From Adiantum capillus-veneris (Eukaryota; Streptophyta; Polypodiopsida; Polypodiales; Pteridaceae), in assembly GCA_014529385.2 (NCBI GenBank), contig CM043960.1:29688396-29752395 (forward strand): DNA of 64,000 bases, in the 5' to 3' direction. The notes beneath the pieces were generated by a model. The model did not search any database. It was given only the letters and a program-made list of their open reading frames with translations, and was not told the DNA's origin. Position numbers and translations under genes: made by a program. Positions 47,330-58,950 of this stretch are shown piece after piece. The number at the start of each line of letters is the position of its first letter. The first letter of the stretch is position 1.

Positions 47330-48610
47330 TTTTGCTAAATCTGCAATAAGATAGGAGTGAGGTTGGACACCCGTCCCACACAAACTCCCTTCTCCTTAAA
47401 CCGATTGTTGTTTTTGTTGTTGGAAGTGCCTTGGAAAGAATTTTGAGCATTTGGTTTTCCCCCTTGCATCATTTTTATCTTTGTTTTCCATGGGCTTGAC
47501 ATTCCACCTAGCCCCTTGTTGGAAATTGATACGTAAAGCAACCATGGTGTGATGGATTACTTCGGTAATATAACCAGGCTGTTGAGAGTTGATGTATTCG
47601 GCCATCTCTTCAAGTAATCTCACACAAAATTGTTGCTTTTTCTCGGTGAAGTCTATCTTTTAGAAGATAGTAGCCTTGAGATGTAAATCCCAAAACTTGT
47701 CTACATACTTGTGGATAGACTCATGAGAGAGAAGCTTCAGGTTGCACCATTGGGTAAGCACTTTTTCTTTTGCATCTCTTGCAAGGAATTGCTTCATGAT
47801 GGAAACGCGTAGAGTTTACCATGTCTTTGGGGCTTCGCCGTTGCCACGAAGTCTAGCCCACCATTGACGAGCTGATTTTTGGAAGTGCATAGCTACATGG
47901 CGTATCTTGGAGGACTCCGTGAATCCTTCGTCTCCAAAGGCCGCATCAAATTGCTGGATGAAGGCCAACACTTTGTCGGTAGCACCAAAGGTGCCATCAT
48001 AGGTGAGAAAAGAGATACTATTTCCTCCATCTTTAAACTTCTTTAGCTTTTGTGACCTTCGCCATGCAAGGTATGATTTGCGATGTCCTCCACTCCTGTA
48101 TTCTCTAGGAGAATAGCCATAGCTTTCATTAAAAGAGGAGGAAGGTGAAGAAGAAGGAGAAGAGGGTGACCTCTTTCTTACCCTTTTGTTTCTTTGTTTC
48201 CTCTCTGCCCTTTCTGGAACGACAAGGAGAAGGATTGTGTGTTGATCTTTTCCTCTTGGGAGGAGTTGGCGATCGTCTAGACCGCCATCTTCGTGGGGTT
48301 ACATCTTCAGAGGAGCTTAGCATTTCATTCCTCTCTTGCTCTTGGATTCCTCCTCTTGTATGGGAGAGTGTCTTGTTTTGGGGGTCTCTTCAAGAGGACT
48401 CCTAAGCTCTCTCTCCTCTTGGAGAGGAAGGGAAATTCCATAAGCACGAAGTTGTTGAGTAACTTTGGCTTGCAAAGCAGGGTTGCCCATAGCTTGCTGC
48501 AACCTAGTAATGAGATAATAAACAAACATGGGGCAATCATCATTAGCACCTTCATGTGCAAAATCAAAGCTATCAATGCTCATTCTACTCTCTTGGTTAT
48601 TGTCAGCCAT
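47330..48610 (-). pseudogene. M1 chromovirus-type gag
   Basis: Reading minus from ATG 48610: MADNNQESRMSIDSFDFAHE, then an Arg/Ser/Pro-rich stretch (48323-48130), then the gag core at about 48010-47640 with AFIQQFDAAFGDEGF, SARQWWARLRGN and a helical C-terminal part (LLEEMAEYINSQQPGYITE). Frameshift near 48320 and stops near 47830, 47710 and 47660. It ends in Asn/Gln/Lys-rich sequence at about 47330 without protease or RT. It is the 5' part of an element whose LTR family also includes 59223-60751. Confidence 0.75.
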
Positions 48611-49008
48611 GTTAACAAAATTTGTGTATATACTTAGTGTATGCTTTGGCAATTCAAAACCTTAGTTGCCACTCCTCTTAGCCTTTGAAAATCGGCTCTT
48701 AAGTATCTACACCCACAACTCAAAGTGGTTAATTATAGAGAGTAGTGGAGTAGGTCTAACATAGCAGTGCCGAGGGATAGCTCTTTTCAGACTTCTTAAG
48801 GCTCAATAAATGGTAAAGTCGTAGGAAAGTCTAAAAAGACTCCATTATTAAGTCCAAAGCTCTGGATGTGTGCACCATATCCCACATAGTGGGCTCAACA
48901 AAACCGATAATAGATTCTAGTTTCGCTTACCTTAATATAAGTAAAAAATCAACCATTTGTAGGTTACTTAAGGATCGCTCTTCTTAAGCAAGAAAAGAGA
49001 AACCAAAT
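48611..49008 (-). other. M1 leader (non-coding)
   Basis: About 400 bp between the primer-binding site and gag ATG on the minus strand. No conserved motif recognised. Confidence 0.6.
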
Positions 49009-49020
49009 GCTCTGATACCA
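49009..49020 (-). other. M1 primer-binding site (initiator tRNA-Met)
   Basis: On the minus strand TGGTATCAGAGC follows the LTR end CCATTACA after one base. This fixes the LTR terminus at 49022 and the orientation of the element. Confidence 0.95.
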
Positions 49021-49021
49021 A

Positions 49022-50030
49022 TGTAATGGAATTGGCCTATTAATTCGAGAGTAGCGAAAATTAGAGAGGGTACTTTTGTGAAATTACTTTGTGAGCATAG
49101 TGGGTGAACATAATTGATGGTAGAAACATAAACATAGCATTTAGTTAACTTGGCATGAACAATACTTTTGCAAGAGAGAGAATTTAGAGAACATGACAAC
49201 AATTGAGGATCGGATTTATGTGGAGCCGGCGGTCCCCCTCCAATAGGTATTTGCATTATGATTTCTCGCATCAAGAGAGAATTGTTACAATACAATATTT
49301 GTGTTCCTTGTGACCTAGGTGATGCAATGAATTTGGAAAGCTTCATGCATCACAAGCACAACATAATCTTTGTGGAAAGCTTTAACTATCCCAAGCCTCA
49401 GTCCCAAGACCTCAAACACCTTCGAAGGTGGAGAGAGCTAGCAGGGAATGAGGGTAGGGAAGAAGAAGAAGAAACACATAGGATAGTTTCTCACTTATCA
49501 TCACTCTTCTTGCTAGCATACATAATAGCATAGTAATGAAGATGGAGAAGATGGAAAGCTTAAGCATTGAAACATGGCTCTTGGTTGGATTTGCATTCCA
49601 TAGCCAAGAGTGTTGGTATAGGCTCTCAATCTCTCTACTTGCTTGGAGAAGGAGAGGGAGCTCTTGCACTTTGCACTTCACACAATGAGAATGTGTGTGA
49701 GTGTGTGTGGGAGAGTATACCCCCTAAGCATGCCCCCTACTTGCTTTGATCGACCCCCCCTTGTAGCTCATTCTTGAAGCTCATTGGACCCCTCCAGGCC
49801 TAGCCAATCACAAGCAAGAGTCATACCAAGCAACAAGGGTAGCCTTGGACAAGTGTCCCCCTTTCCCCTTTGAGAGAGAGGTCTTCATAAATGCTAAAAC
49901 AATTAATTAAATCCACTAAATTATCATTGGACCCCTTGGAAGGCCAACCAATAGGCTTTGGGCACACCATGAGGGTAACCTAGCTAGGGGCTTGACATGT
50001 GTCCTACTTGCCCCTTGAGCAAGGGGCAAG
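49022..50030 (-). repeat. M1 5' LTR (right part lost)
   Basis: Homologous to the LTRs at 59223-60751 and 63270-64000, with visible divergence. Similarity fades at about 50020-50030, inside a 17-bp inverted repeat, so roughly one third of the LTR (including its own 5' terminus) is missing. Confidence 0.8.
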
Positions 50031-50036
50031 TAGGAC
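50001..50036. repeat. Perfect 17-bp inverted repeat with 2-base loop
   Basis: GTCCTACTTGCCCCTTG (50001-50017), AG, then its exact complement (50020-50036). It sits at the point where M1 LTR similarity ends. Such hairpins often arise by template switching at a break. Confidence 0.9.
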
Positions 50037-50069
50037 ATGTAGTATATGTGCACTCTTGCTTATTCCCTT

Positions 50070-50420
50070 GCTTATTCTTGTTTGGTGAGATGCGGGGCTC
50101 CACTGACTAGAACTGAAACACAATTTCTTTGATTTTGGTTGTTAAGATGCTTTCTCTATGCAATTGATGGTGACAAGCGTCTAAGGGAAGTGGCCTCTCC
50201 TCCACATCATGTTGCAGCTAAAAATTGGCAGAAATGACATTTCTTTGGTGAAGTCCTAAAGCCTTGGCAACATCTCTATTGCTTATTTGATTGCTACCCC
50301 CACTTTCTCCATTGAGGTATGCCATGACAGTAACCCGTTTCAAAGGCAATCTTTTATTTTAATGAGCTGTCTTCATCTCAGATAATGTATGACAAATGTT
50401 AGTGAAAATGACTCTCTTGA
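50070..50420 (-). pseudogene. Degenerate ORF, possibly a DNA-transposon protein remnant
   Basis: On the minus strand one frame is open for about 110 codons apart from a TAG. It reads RLPLKRVTVMAYLNGESGG, RDVAKALGLHQRNVISANF, RESILTTKIKEIVFQF and, after a stop, SVEPRISPNK. A basic helix-turn-helix-like segment before an ETRVSPNK-like ending recalls proteins of plant DNA transposons, but this is from memory of the pattern only. The sequence abuts the truncated M1 LTR. Confidence 0.25.
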
Positions 50421-50800
50421 CTACTTCTGATGTGGGTTGCTACAATGAGAACGTTGGATGAAAGAGGAGTTGCTTTAGAATCTTCTTTTGAAGACCCTCA
50501 AAAAACTCGTTTCTTTAAGTACGCCAACCCTTAGCAACTGCCCTATAGATTTCTTTGCCTCTTGCTCATCAATGCCACCATCCTCACATGTTTGTGCCAT
50601 CCTCTCTGAATGTTTATTTGTTCCCTCTTCTTTGTAGCCCAGTAGCTCCGTAGACCTGACAGAAGCTCCCTTGGGATGTGTTGTGTAATAGCCAATGGAG
50701 GAAGATATAGGGTGTTTGTAGTGCCATTGTTGACATCATGTGATTCCATGTGGAACGAGTAATGAGGATAATGATACAACAAAGAAGACCATCAAAACAC

Positions 50801-50853
<53 letters not shown>

Positions 50854-51397
50854 ACTAAGATGCTACATTGATGAGATATTGCAGCGGCCAAACAATGAGA
50901 AAGCTAGCAACTGCTAAATATGGCGTGCCCCAAAGTAGCTATAGAGGCTATGAAGGAGAGAGACAGAGTTCACTGTGAGCCCTAAACGAGAAGACAAGCA
51001 CAACTAAGGAGCTTGGAAGCAAAGGCAATGGAGGAGAGAAAGAGAGAGAGAGAGCGAGAGAGCGAGAGATGGCAAAGAAATAGTTCTAGGGAGGAAGGGA
51101 CCCATTGAGCGAGCGCTGCAGAGTCCAAAAATAGTGGGGGCAAGAAAATATTCAATAGCGTTTAATGTCCAAGGCAGTTTTCTATACGTTTAAAAATTCC
51201 AAGCTTGCCCGCATTTTTCCCTCCCGCTTTATACTTTTACTTATAACATTTGAAATTAAACAACCCACACCCCACTCTCTCTCTCCTTCCAAAGGATTGT
51301 CCAAGACACTCTTTTTTGATACCACCTAAACATAATTTCACCCTTAGACATTTTTATTACTTTTGTCTTGGTCTTTTGTTCCCCTAAAACTCACAAT
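50421..51397. other. Unassigned DNA with GA repeats
   Basis: No supported gene. A GA microsatellite lies at 50803-50849 and a GA-rich stretch at about 51036-51068. Short minus-strand frames (for example 50543-50782) have no recognisable motif. Confidence 0.5.
50803..50849 (+). repeat. (GA)n microsatellite
   Basis: About 47 bp of GA in unassigned DNA. Confidence 0.95.
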
Positions 51398-52330
51398 AGT
51401 GAGTGGTAGATAATTATATTAAAAGGAAAAAAAATACGATAGCAACCCATGGCCCTGTCAAGCCATGGCATCAAACACAATTGTTTAATAGATTCCAATA
51501 CAATCCAACACTTACAACCAACACATACCATGGAAAACCAATCAGAGGTTGCCACAGAACCCAAAAAGTCTACCAGCCCCAAAGGCAAACCACATCAGGA
51601 AAGCCTCATTACACCAAGCAAACAAGAAGCATACCAGTGACACGATTGATAAGGACACTACACTATAAAAAGGAGTAGGGAGGCATAAACCTCCATAACC
51701 ACAAAAAGGTCATCAAAGCCGACCATCCATGTACAATAGGCCAGATAAGACCTTCACAACATCAACAAACTCCAAGACCAATAGAGGAGCTGAAGTAGAG
51801 CCAGACGGAAGATCACCACTATAGGCTTTTGAAGGCAAGCTAAGCGCCATCAAAGAGGGCTGGAGTAGCAGCGATCGAAGCCACCAAAGAGGGGAGCCTG
51901 CTGGCCATGAAGCCCCCCTTTACCGACCGTCGCGAGCCACATGGAGTAGTGGCCACCATTTACCTCCAAGCAAGGGGAGAGGAGGGCAGCCTCCTCAGAT
52001 CCAAAAAAAGAACGGGAGAGGACACGAACGAAGCAATAGACTCATGGCCAAAAATGCAAAATCCTCCACTCGAGGACATACCAACTTCTCAAGGACGTGG
52101 CCACCATGAGGAAGAGCATCACCAATAGCCCTCGAAGATCAAACTGCCCTGTCGGAGGCTAGCATGAGCATCCCCGCTCCCCTAAATCTCGCAGTCTGTA
52201 GTCACTCAATAGAAGACGCTATGCTAAAATTAATACTTTCGTCTTCGTCTTACTATTATCGCTTAAATTTTTGTTGTGATCACTCTAAAATATTTTCATT
52301 TAAAAATACCTCTTTAACATTGTAGGACAA
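51398..52330 (-). mobile_element. Possible LINE 3' untranslated tail
   Basis: Read on the minus strand, this is G/T-rich, non-coding DNA with stretches such as GGTCTTGGAGTTTGTTGATG and TGATGACCTTTTTGTGG. It ends at about 51398 with CCTTTTAATATAATTATC. This composition and ending resemble 3' tails of plant LINEs. No RT or endonuclease sequence adjoins, and no TSD was found, so it could also be host DNA. Confidence 0.25.
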
Positions 52331-53428
52331 TCTCAATCTATATACATCTCCTAAAAAATAAATTAAATAGACATAAGACAAGGAGCTCTACATAAACTAA
52401 ACCACTCAAGGGAAAGGAGGAAAGGAAGAGTAAAGCATAAATAACATGAAAGCTTGACCATCTCTTTATATACTAGTATTAAAGGCGCTAGCTTTGGAGC
52501 GGGCATGGCCCCTCTTACCCTCAAACCTCTTGCTTCCATTGCCTATTCGGAGAGGGTTTTGGACCACTTGCCAAAGTTATAAGATACCAAGATCAAAGAT
52601 GCCTTGGACTACTTTTAATAGAGAGGGTTTTGGACCACTTGCCAAAGTTATAAGATACCAAGATCAAAGATGCCTTGGACTACTTTTAATGGAGCTGTGA
52701 AGACATAGGGAGAGCATCTCTAGGAGACCAGACAATAGGAGACACTCACAGAGGGAGATAACTGATTTCTTTAGACTACATACGCGGCATTCAAATTAGA
52801 AGGCATCACAACAGACTTTAGAGTCCACATGTACCAGAGGTACACTGATTGATAGGGCCACTAAGCTTGGGAGATCGAAATGCCCACAACTGCGAGCGTC
52901 GTCAAGACATTGGTGGAAGCTGCATCAGAGGGTCCGGACTATTTTGGCACAACATGAGAGATGCCCTGTTCGAGTACTCACTGAGGAGGACATTGATGAG
53001 CTTTGCGAAAGACTGATGTTGGATATCATAGGATAAGATCTTGATTCGAGCATCTTAGCCTTTCATTTCATCCCATTTCATTTTGTTCCATTTCACTTTA
53101 GCTCAGTTCGGTTTCAATTTTCTGGTTTTCAGGTTTTTACTTTTTTACATAGACATTGTATCAAATTGACCATTTGTAAACTCTTTTCTCTCATAGGTCA
53201 CTTTGGCCTTTTGAAGACATTAATACATCATTTCAATCTACAACAAGCAACCTTGTTCGCATAAGCGTCGTGCCAATAGTGGCCTCTTCAACCCGGGGAT
53301 AGGGTACCATATAAATAGAGTGCGTGTTTTGTTGGTTCCATAGGTTCACTCTTCTGTTGTTATATCTTCAAAAGGCTATGAAGAGCACCTTCTCCTCAAC
53401 ACCATCGAAAGAGCAGAGGCTACATCCA

Positions 53429-53430
<2 letters not shown>
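52331..53430. other. Unassigned DNA with one tandem duplication
   Basis: No gene recognised. The stretch contains the 71-bp duplication at 52550-52691 and a TATAAATAG motif at about 53310 that could be a promoter of an undetected element. A/T-rich between 53040 and 53230. Confidence 0.5.
52550..52691 (+). repeat. 71-bp tandem duplication
   Basis: Two adjacent copies, 52550-52620 and 52621-52691, differ only at the last base (A/G) by eye. A recent duplication in non-coding DNA. Confidence 0.95.

Positions 53431-53478
<48 letters not shown>
53431..53478 (+). repeat. (GT)n microsatellite
   Basis: About 48 bp of TG/GT, followed by further short GT runs to 53492. Confidence 0.95.
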
Positions 53479-53479
<1 letters not shown>

Positions 53480-53637
53480 TTGTGTGTGTGTGCACGCGTG
53501 CGTCGGTAAGTTGTCTCTCTCGTCTTTGTGTATGTGTGTGTGGAGCAAGCTATGTGTGTCTGCTACCTTTGAGCGCTCCGCCTTCAACATCATGTCTCGA
53601 TGATGAGACATGCAGGGTTTTTTGTTTTTGGATGGGG

Positions 53638-53640
<3 letters not shown>

Positions 53641-53678
<38 letters not shown>
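53641..53678 (+). repeat. (GA)n microsatellite
   Basis: About 38 bp of GA. Confidence 0.95.
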
Positions 53679-53679
<1 letters not shown>

Positions 53680-53984
53680 TGGGTGTGGCCCCAAGCCCTC
53701 CACATCACAACCAGAAAATGACGTCGAGTAATTGAGCAAAGAAATAGCAATGAGCTTCTCCTCTTCAGCTCTGCTGGTGCCCTTGGGTTACGGAGCTACT
53801 TTCAAAGCTCGAGGCTCTTCCGTCTCTTGCACTTAACTCAAGGCAAATGGGCTTTGCAAGCGAAGTCCAGGGTGGCAAGCCAGAGGCTCTAGCTGCATGG
53901 AAATGGAGCAACTTGCAATGCATTTGCTTCCAGATGGCATCTACCCTTACCCTTGTTTTTCTCTCTCTTCACGCGGGCCTTTCC

Positions 53985-53989
<5 letters not shown>

Positions 53990-54052
<63 letters not shown>
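53990..54052 (+). repeat. (TG)n microsatellite
   Basis: About 63 bp of TG at the end of the first duplicated unit. Confidence 0.95.
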
Positions 54053-54054
<2 letters not shown>

Positions 54055-54178
54055 CGCGTCGATTTTAGAGCACACTGGCCGGATCAAGCAGCTCGCGTCA
54101 TGTGGCAGCAACTTGCAACGCATTTGCTGCCACCTGGCAACTACCCTTACCCTTGTCTTTCTCCCTCTTCACATAGGC

Positions 54179-54185
<7 letters not shown>

Positions 54186-54234
<49 letters not shown>
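54186..54234 (+). repeat. (CT)n microsatellite
   Basis: About 49 bp of CT at the end of the second duplicated unit. A further CT run is at 54481-54512. Confidence 0.95.
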
Positions 54235-54238
<4 letters not shown>

Positions 54239-54475
54239 GCCGGATCAAATAGCTCGGGCCACGTAGCAGAGGGGGAGCCGCTTCCAATTTCAAAAATGCC
54301 GGTTGAGGGCAAGGGGGAAAGGAGAAATTTTGACCCAAAATAGAGAAAAATAGTGTAAAAACCCGAAAAATATCCTTAATTTTCTAAAATTTCCTCTTGT
54401 CAAACTAAAGGAAAGGAAATTTGTATGCTTGGAAAAATGACTTTTCCCGAACACTGCCACTCACTAGTGGTCCAA

Positions 54476-54512
<37 letters not shown>

Positions 54513-54514
<2 letters not shown>

Positions 54515-56596
54515 GTCGACAGAGGACGTCAACTCCTGGGTCTAACATGGCCGTTGGTCTTTGATGGTTAATTAATGGAGCATGTGGTTAATTAATGGAG
54601 CGGCAAGCCTTCATCCACAATGCACACTGAGCGTACGCAAGCCGCGATCGAGTGAGGAGCCCATGTTCGCGCAATGCTCGGCTAAGGGCCGCCTCTGTCT
54701 CTTGTGCAATCTCCTCTCTCTCTCTCTCCCCCATTCCAAAACCTCAGCTGTTCTTTTGCATTTCCTCATTAGCTTCCTTGAGAGTCCACCAAATCTAAGA
54801 TAAGACCACTTCGGAGCGAGAAGTTTATCGTGTATCACAACCCCCTTCCACTTTCCCCCTTTCAATCCCAGTTTTACTGCATGAAGCATTTTCTTGGTCT
54901 TTTCATTTTCTAAACTCACCCTTTACTTATGCACTTAAATGTTTTGAAGGGTTTTTTATTTTTCAAGATTGGGGAGACCTAATAGACGTTAAGCTATTAA
55001 ATATGGTGATATGCGCACGCACACTCTCCTCTTCCCTCTCACTAAGGTGCCAATTGTGTTTGGTAGATGTGCTACTATTACTATGTGTTTCAAAAAACAA
55101 AAGGATGAGGATCTTAAGTCTATTTGGCAACAAAGGAGTCTACAATGATTGGAATATACTAAAAATGGCAAATGTAGCTTCAATGTTAACGAGCTATTGA
55201 ATCGTGGTGTTTACCTCCCCCCAGCTCGCCCCATGCGGTGGTCTCATTGATACAATGCACTAAGTGAGAAAACATCAAGCATCTCTTTTCAAAACTTGAA
55301 GAAACTCACCTGTCAATTGAAGAAAACACATGGATCAAGTAATTATTCAAGAAAGCAAAGAATTGATATGTACGACAAGTAAAAATCATGACTCGGATAA
55401 TTGGATTTGGGTAGCACAAGCCATTCGATCAAAGCCTTTATGGTTGTAAAGTCTGATATAATATCCACCTCTCAAGGCTCGGCCTGGGCTTGAAATTGAT
55501 TTGTAATTTTTTGTTCTCTTTCTAATACAATCACTCACAATTGTGAGTTTTGCCAAAAAAAAAGAAAAAGAGAACACGAGGATCAAGGAGAGCGCAAGAT
55601 TTTGAATGGAGCTCCTACAATAACGCAATAATAAAGGGGCATTTTGACTTTTAAACTATCAACCATGCCTCCTCAAAGCTAAGCTTATATGAGTGGATAC
55701 GGTTGCTACCAGCATTTGTAGATTATGAAGAAGTCACCAAGGAAATTATAAAAGAAGACATGAACATTCATCACATACTCGATATGAATATTGACCAGAC
55801 AAACACCAAAAACCCCACCCTTGGGTCATCATAAAAATATGAGCACTTCTTGATATTTACTACCTAATAAGAGTAGCCATCGAGCTACCACCCACACTTT
55901 TGATGTTGTTTTTAGGGCACTTGAACTGCTACTTGGTTGTAGTAAATGACGCGACCTTCAATTTGAGGATGATCGATAGCCTCAACAGATTGGTAGGATC
56001 GCTACCAACATGCGACCTAGCCCAATGTTTAACTTCTTGAAGAACATCAAAAGGCACACAACCTTGTCAACAATAAGGATCCTACTGCTCATAAATGGGA
56101 GCATGGAAGATAGAAAAAGCCTCAATCATGTTGTTTTCACAAGTGCAATACATTTGTGATCAAACTTATGTCCTCATTGTGTCCAAGCAAGACCTCAAAG
56201 GGACTGTCCTTTTCGTCGAAATACACTTACACTCTTTGGTCTAGATCAGTTGATCAAACACATCCCAAAAGAAAGACCTTTTAGTGGTATAGGACTTTAG
56301 CATTTTGTTTATTTCAATAGTCAAGTCCAACTTGGGCTAAAAGCCTACATGCAAATCAATGTTGTCGTGGTCAAATTCTTTGATTATGATTGGGAAATCA
56401 AGAAAAGAATGCTATCTTCAAGACCGCAAATCCTTTCAAAAGTAAACATACCGCAACCATGAGTGGAATCCAGTGCTCGATTTTTTTTTTTGAAAAAACT
56501 TGGAAAACCATGCATGTAAAAATTTAAGTGGTAAATCAACTATATTTGAAGGTTTTTAGTGTAAATTTTCTTAGATTTTGTAAGTTTTTAGGCCTC
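54513..56596. other. Unassigned DNA
   Basis: About 2.1 kb in which I see no gene, LTR terminus, primer site or TSD. Open frames are short and without motifs. Confidence 0.5.
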
Positions 56597-56811
56597 CTAA
56601 AGACCTTAGTATCTATATGGGTGAATGTCGTTCGCTTTTAATTGTTTTTTTGTCTCTAAAGACCTTAATATCCATATGGGTGAATGTCGTTCACTTTTAA
56701 TTGTTTGACATGTGTCCCTCGGGGAATCCTTAAAATTCTTGAAGAGAGAGACAACATGTTATTTCAAAGCCTTAAAATTCCTGAAGAGAAAGACAACATG
56801 TCATTTCAAAT
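56597..56811 (+). repeat. Two adjacent short tandem duplications (59-bp and 42-bp periods)
   Basis: CTAAAGACCTTARTATC recurs at 56597 and 56656 (period 59). CCTTAAAATTCYTGAAGAG recurs at 56728 and 56770 (period 42). Copies differ at a few sites. The small open frame 56684-56911 spans them and is not a gene. Confidence 0.85.
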
Positions 56812-57012
56812 GCCATTTTTCAAAGTTGCAATATTAACACATAACCATGCAAATAATACTTCATATATACTTCATTTACAATATGCATTGGAACTTTTTA
56901 AGAATTTATGAAACTATGTGGAATCAACTTGTGAAGTTTTCACACTCTTCTGGAAATGTTAAGTGCATAGTTAACAGTATTGAACCCCAAATTTTGGGAC
57001 GAACTTAATTAA

Positions 57013-57504
57013 GGAAAAAATTACCAAAATATTTTTCTAATTTGTGAAAATTTCCAAAATACCCTTCAAATTTAAAAAATTCCCAAAATACTCTTGTGTC
57101 TAATTTGGTTAGATTGTGCAAGATTTTTGTAACTTTACTTCTTTTTGGCAATTGAGATCCGCTTTGCATGCTTAGAATGTAATTTGTCACAAATTACCTC
57201 GCAAAAAAAGGCAATTATGTATAAAGATAATGAAGCAATTCATCTCCAAAGCCTACATAATCTCAAATTTTGGATTTTGCATCTTATATTGATAAGCAAT
57301 GAGTCTTCTTATGAAAAGCTACAAATTTTTTAATCTTTGGAGAAATTTAATTCCTCAACTAGGGGTATTTTGGGAATTTTGGAAAATTTGAAGGGTGCTT
57401 TGGGAATTTATGACAAGCCATTGGGGGTATGTTGGGAATTTTTGAAATTTGAGGGGTATTTTGGGAATTTCCACAAATTAGAGGGGTATTTTGGTAATTT
57501 TTCC
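57013..57504. mobile_element. Mutator-type MITE with 9-bp TSDs
   Basis: 492 bp, bounded by CTTAATTAA at 57004-57012 and 57505-57513. Termini GGAAAAAATTACC and its complement start imperfect inverted repeats of about 85 bp, made of ATTTTGGGAATTT-type blocks. Additional copies of the block lie inside (57355-57415). No transposase. A 9-bp TSD and long inverted repeats point to a Mutator-like non-autonomous element. Confidence 0.75.
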
Positions 57505-57656
57505 CTTAATTAAACTATGTTTTCTACTTTTTTGAATTAAAACAATATAGACAAATCTACTTCTTTTTTTAGTTGTAGATTTTATAAAACTATAATTCTA
57601 GGTTTTTTTAAAAAGTACTATCGGATTGCGAGCTTCGTGGTGCTACCAAACGACCA

Positions 57657-57657
57657 T

Positions 57658-57748
<91 letters not shown>
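57657..57748 (+). repeat. Compound (TG)n(AG)n microsatellite
   Basis: TG/GT for about 45 bp changes directly into AG/GA for about 45 bp. Confidence 0.95.
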
Positions 57749-57751
<3 letters not shown>

Positions 57752-58029
57752 TTATGAAAGGTCCATTCTAATTTGTATTGAGAAAAAAATCATGTATCGA
57801 TGCTTCATGAGACCTTGAGTGCAGGCACACCTAGTTGTACATTTGCTAGCCAGGTGCCACCTCATGTATGTGAATGGGCTGTAGGCCTTATTTGACCTCA
57901 TCTTGTAGATTGTGTGGTGCACGCATGGATGATAGCAACGGCCTGAAGTGCGGCAATTGCCTATGGTAGCAACCTAAAGTGTTGTATGGTACTCATGTAC
58001 ACAAACCTCTGTGTTTTTAGGTTGTGGTG

Positions 58030-58062
<33 letters not shown>

Positions 58063-58201
58063 CATAGGTAGCACGAAGGTTGAACTCTTTTAGTACACTT
58101 TGATTGAATGTATCATAGCATTGATGCTATCTCAAGTCACAAGCTGAAAATACTAGGTGAAAATCGAATCATAGCATTGTCCTATGAGATTGAGAGGACT
58201 C

Positions 58202-58260
<59 letters not shown>

Positions 58261-58925
58261 TATTGAAATGCCAATGGGCTATTTGTAGCACAAGCTTCAC
58301 CCATACCTCCACCAAACTTGTACGTATTAATAACATAGAAAATGTGTGTTGGTGGCAAGCAGAGTGTGGTAGTGGCACCTGAAGTAGCTCCAACAAAATT
58401 CTTATAAGTGCAACATTTTAGATAAATATTGCACTTCTTTGTATGTCTTTTGGAAGAATATAGAGCCCTTCAAATCTTTTTTTTTTGTTGGTTTTGGCCA
58501 TACAATCGTGAGTCACTCACTGCGTGGAGGAGTCAACACATACCCAACCCTTCAAATCCTAAGATTGAGCACATTGTGCATATAGAGATTATATATGGTG
58601 TCTTAAACACATCATAAACCAACACCAACACCAAAACACCAATCCGGCAGGCCTCATGAAATTGTCACTTGTTTGAAATCAACACTTTGAAGAGAAAACT
58701 TGAAAAATACTTCCGAAATTGCTCTTTCTTCTCTCTCTCTCTCTCTCTCTCTCTCTTCCTTTGGTCAAGGTATTTTCGAAGAGTCTTACCCAACTTTGGG
58801 TACATTACCTTTTTTTTTAATATGGGTGAGAATGTGAGCTACACTTTAAACACTGCACTAATCTAGCAAAAAATAAAAAGTCTTTGAAATTTGATGCACA
58901 TGGATGCATATCAAAAATGAAAATG
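57749..58925. other. Unassigned DNA with several GA/CT repeats
   Basis: GA repeats at 58032-58061 and 58205-58257 and a CT repeat at 58732-58755. No gene recognised; open frames here arise from the repeats. Confidence 0.5.
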
Positions 58926-58950
58926 CCCCCCCCCCCCCCCCCCCCCCCCC
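58926..58950 (+). repeat. Poly-C tract, 25 bp
   Basis: 25 consecutive C. It borders the 3' side of the SINE-like sequence (a G-run on the SINE strand). Confidence 0.95.

Larger units (their letters stand above)
53897..54290 (+). repeat. Duplicated ~195-bp unit whose copies end in different dinucleotide repeats
   Basis: 53905-53985 and 54104-54185 align (AACTTGCAAYGCATTTGC, then TACCCTTACCCTTGT and TTTCCTCT). The first copy runs into (TG)n at 53990-54052, the second into (CT)n at 54186-54234. GGCCGGATCAA follows each repeat array (54078 and 54239), giving a partial third unit. Confidence 0.85.

Noticed and set aside
48145-48637. Plus-strand frames opposite M1 gag
   Set aside because: Shadows of the minus-strand Arg/Ser/Pro-rich gag region.
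53420-54343. Frames with long Cys-Val, Ser-Leu or His-Thr runs
   Set aside because: Translations of GT, CT and GA microsatellites.
54582-55200. Short frames that might be exons of a host gene
   Set aside because: No motif, no splice pattern I can support, and neighbouring DNA is low-complexity.
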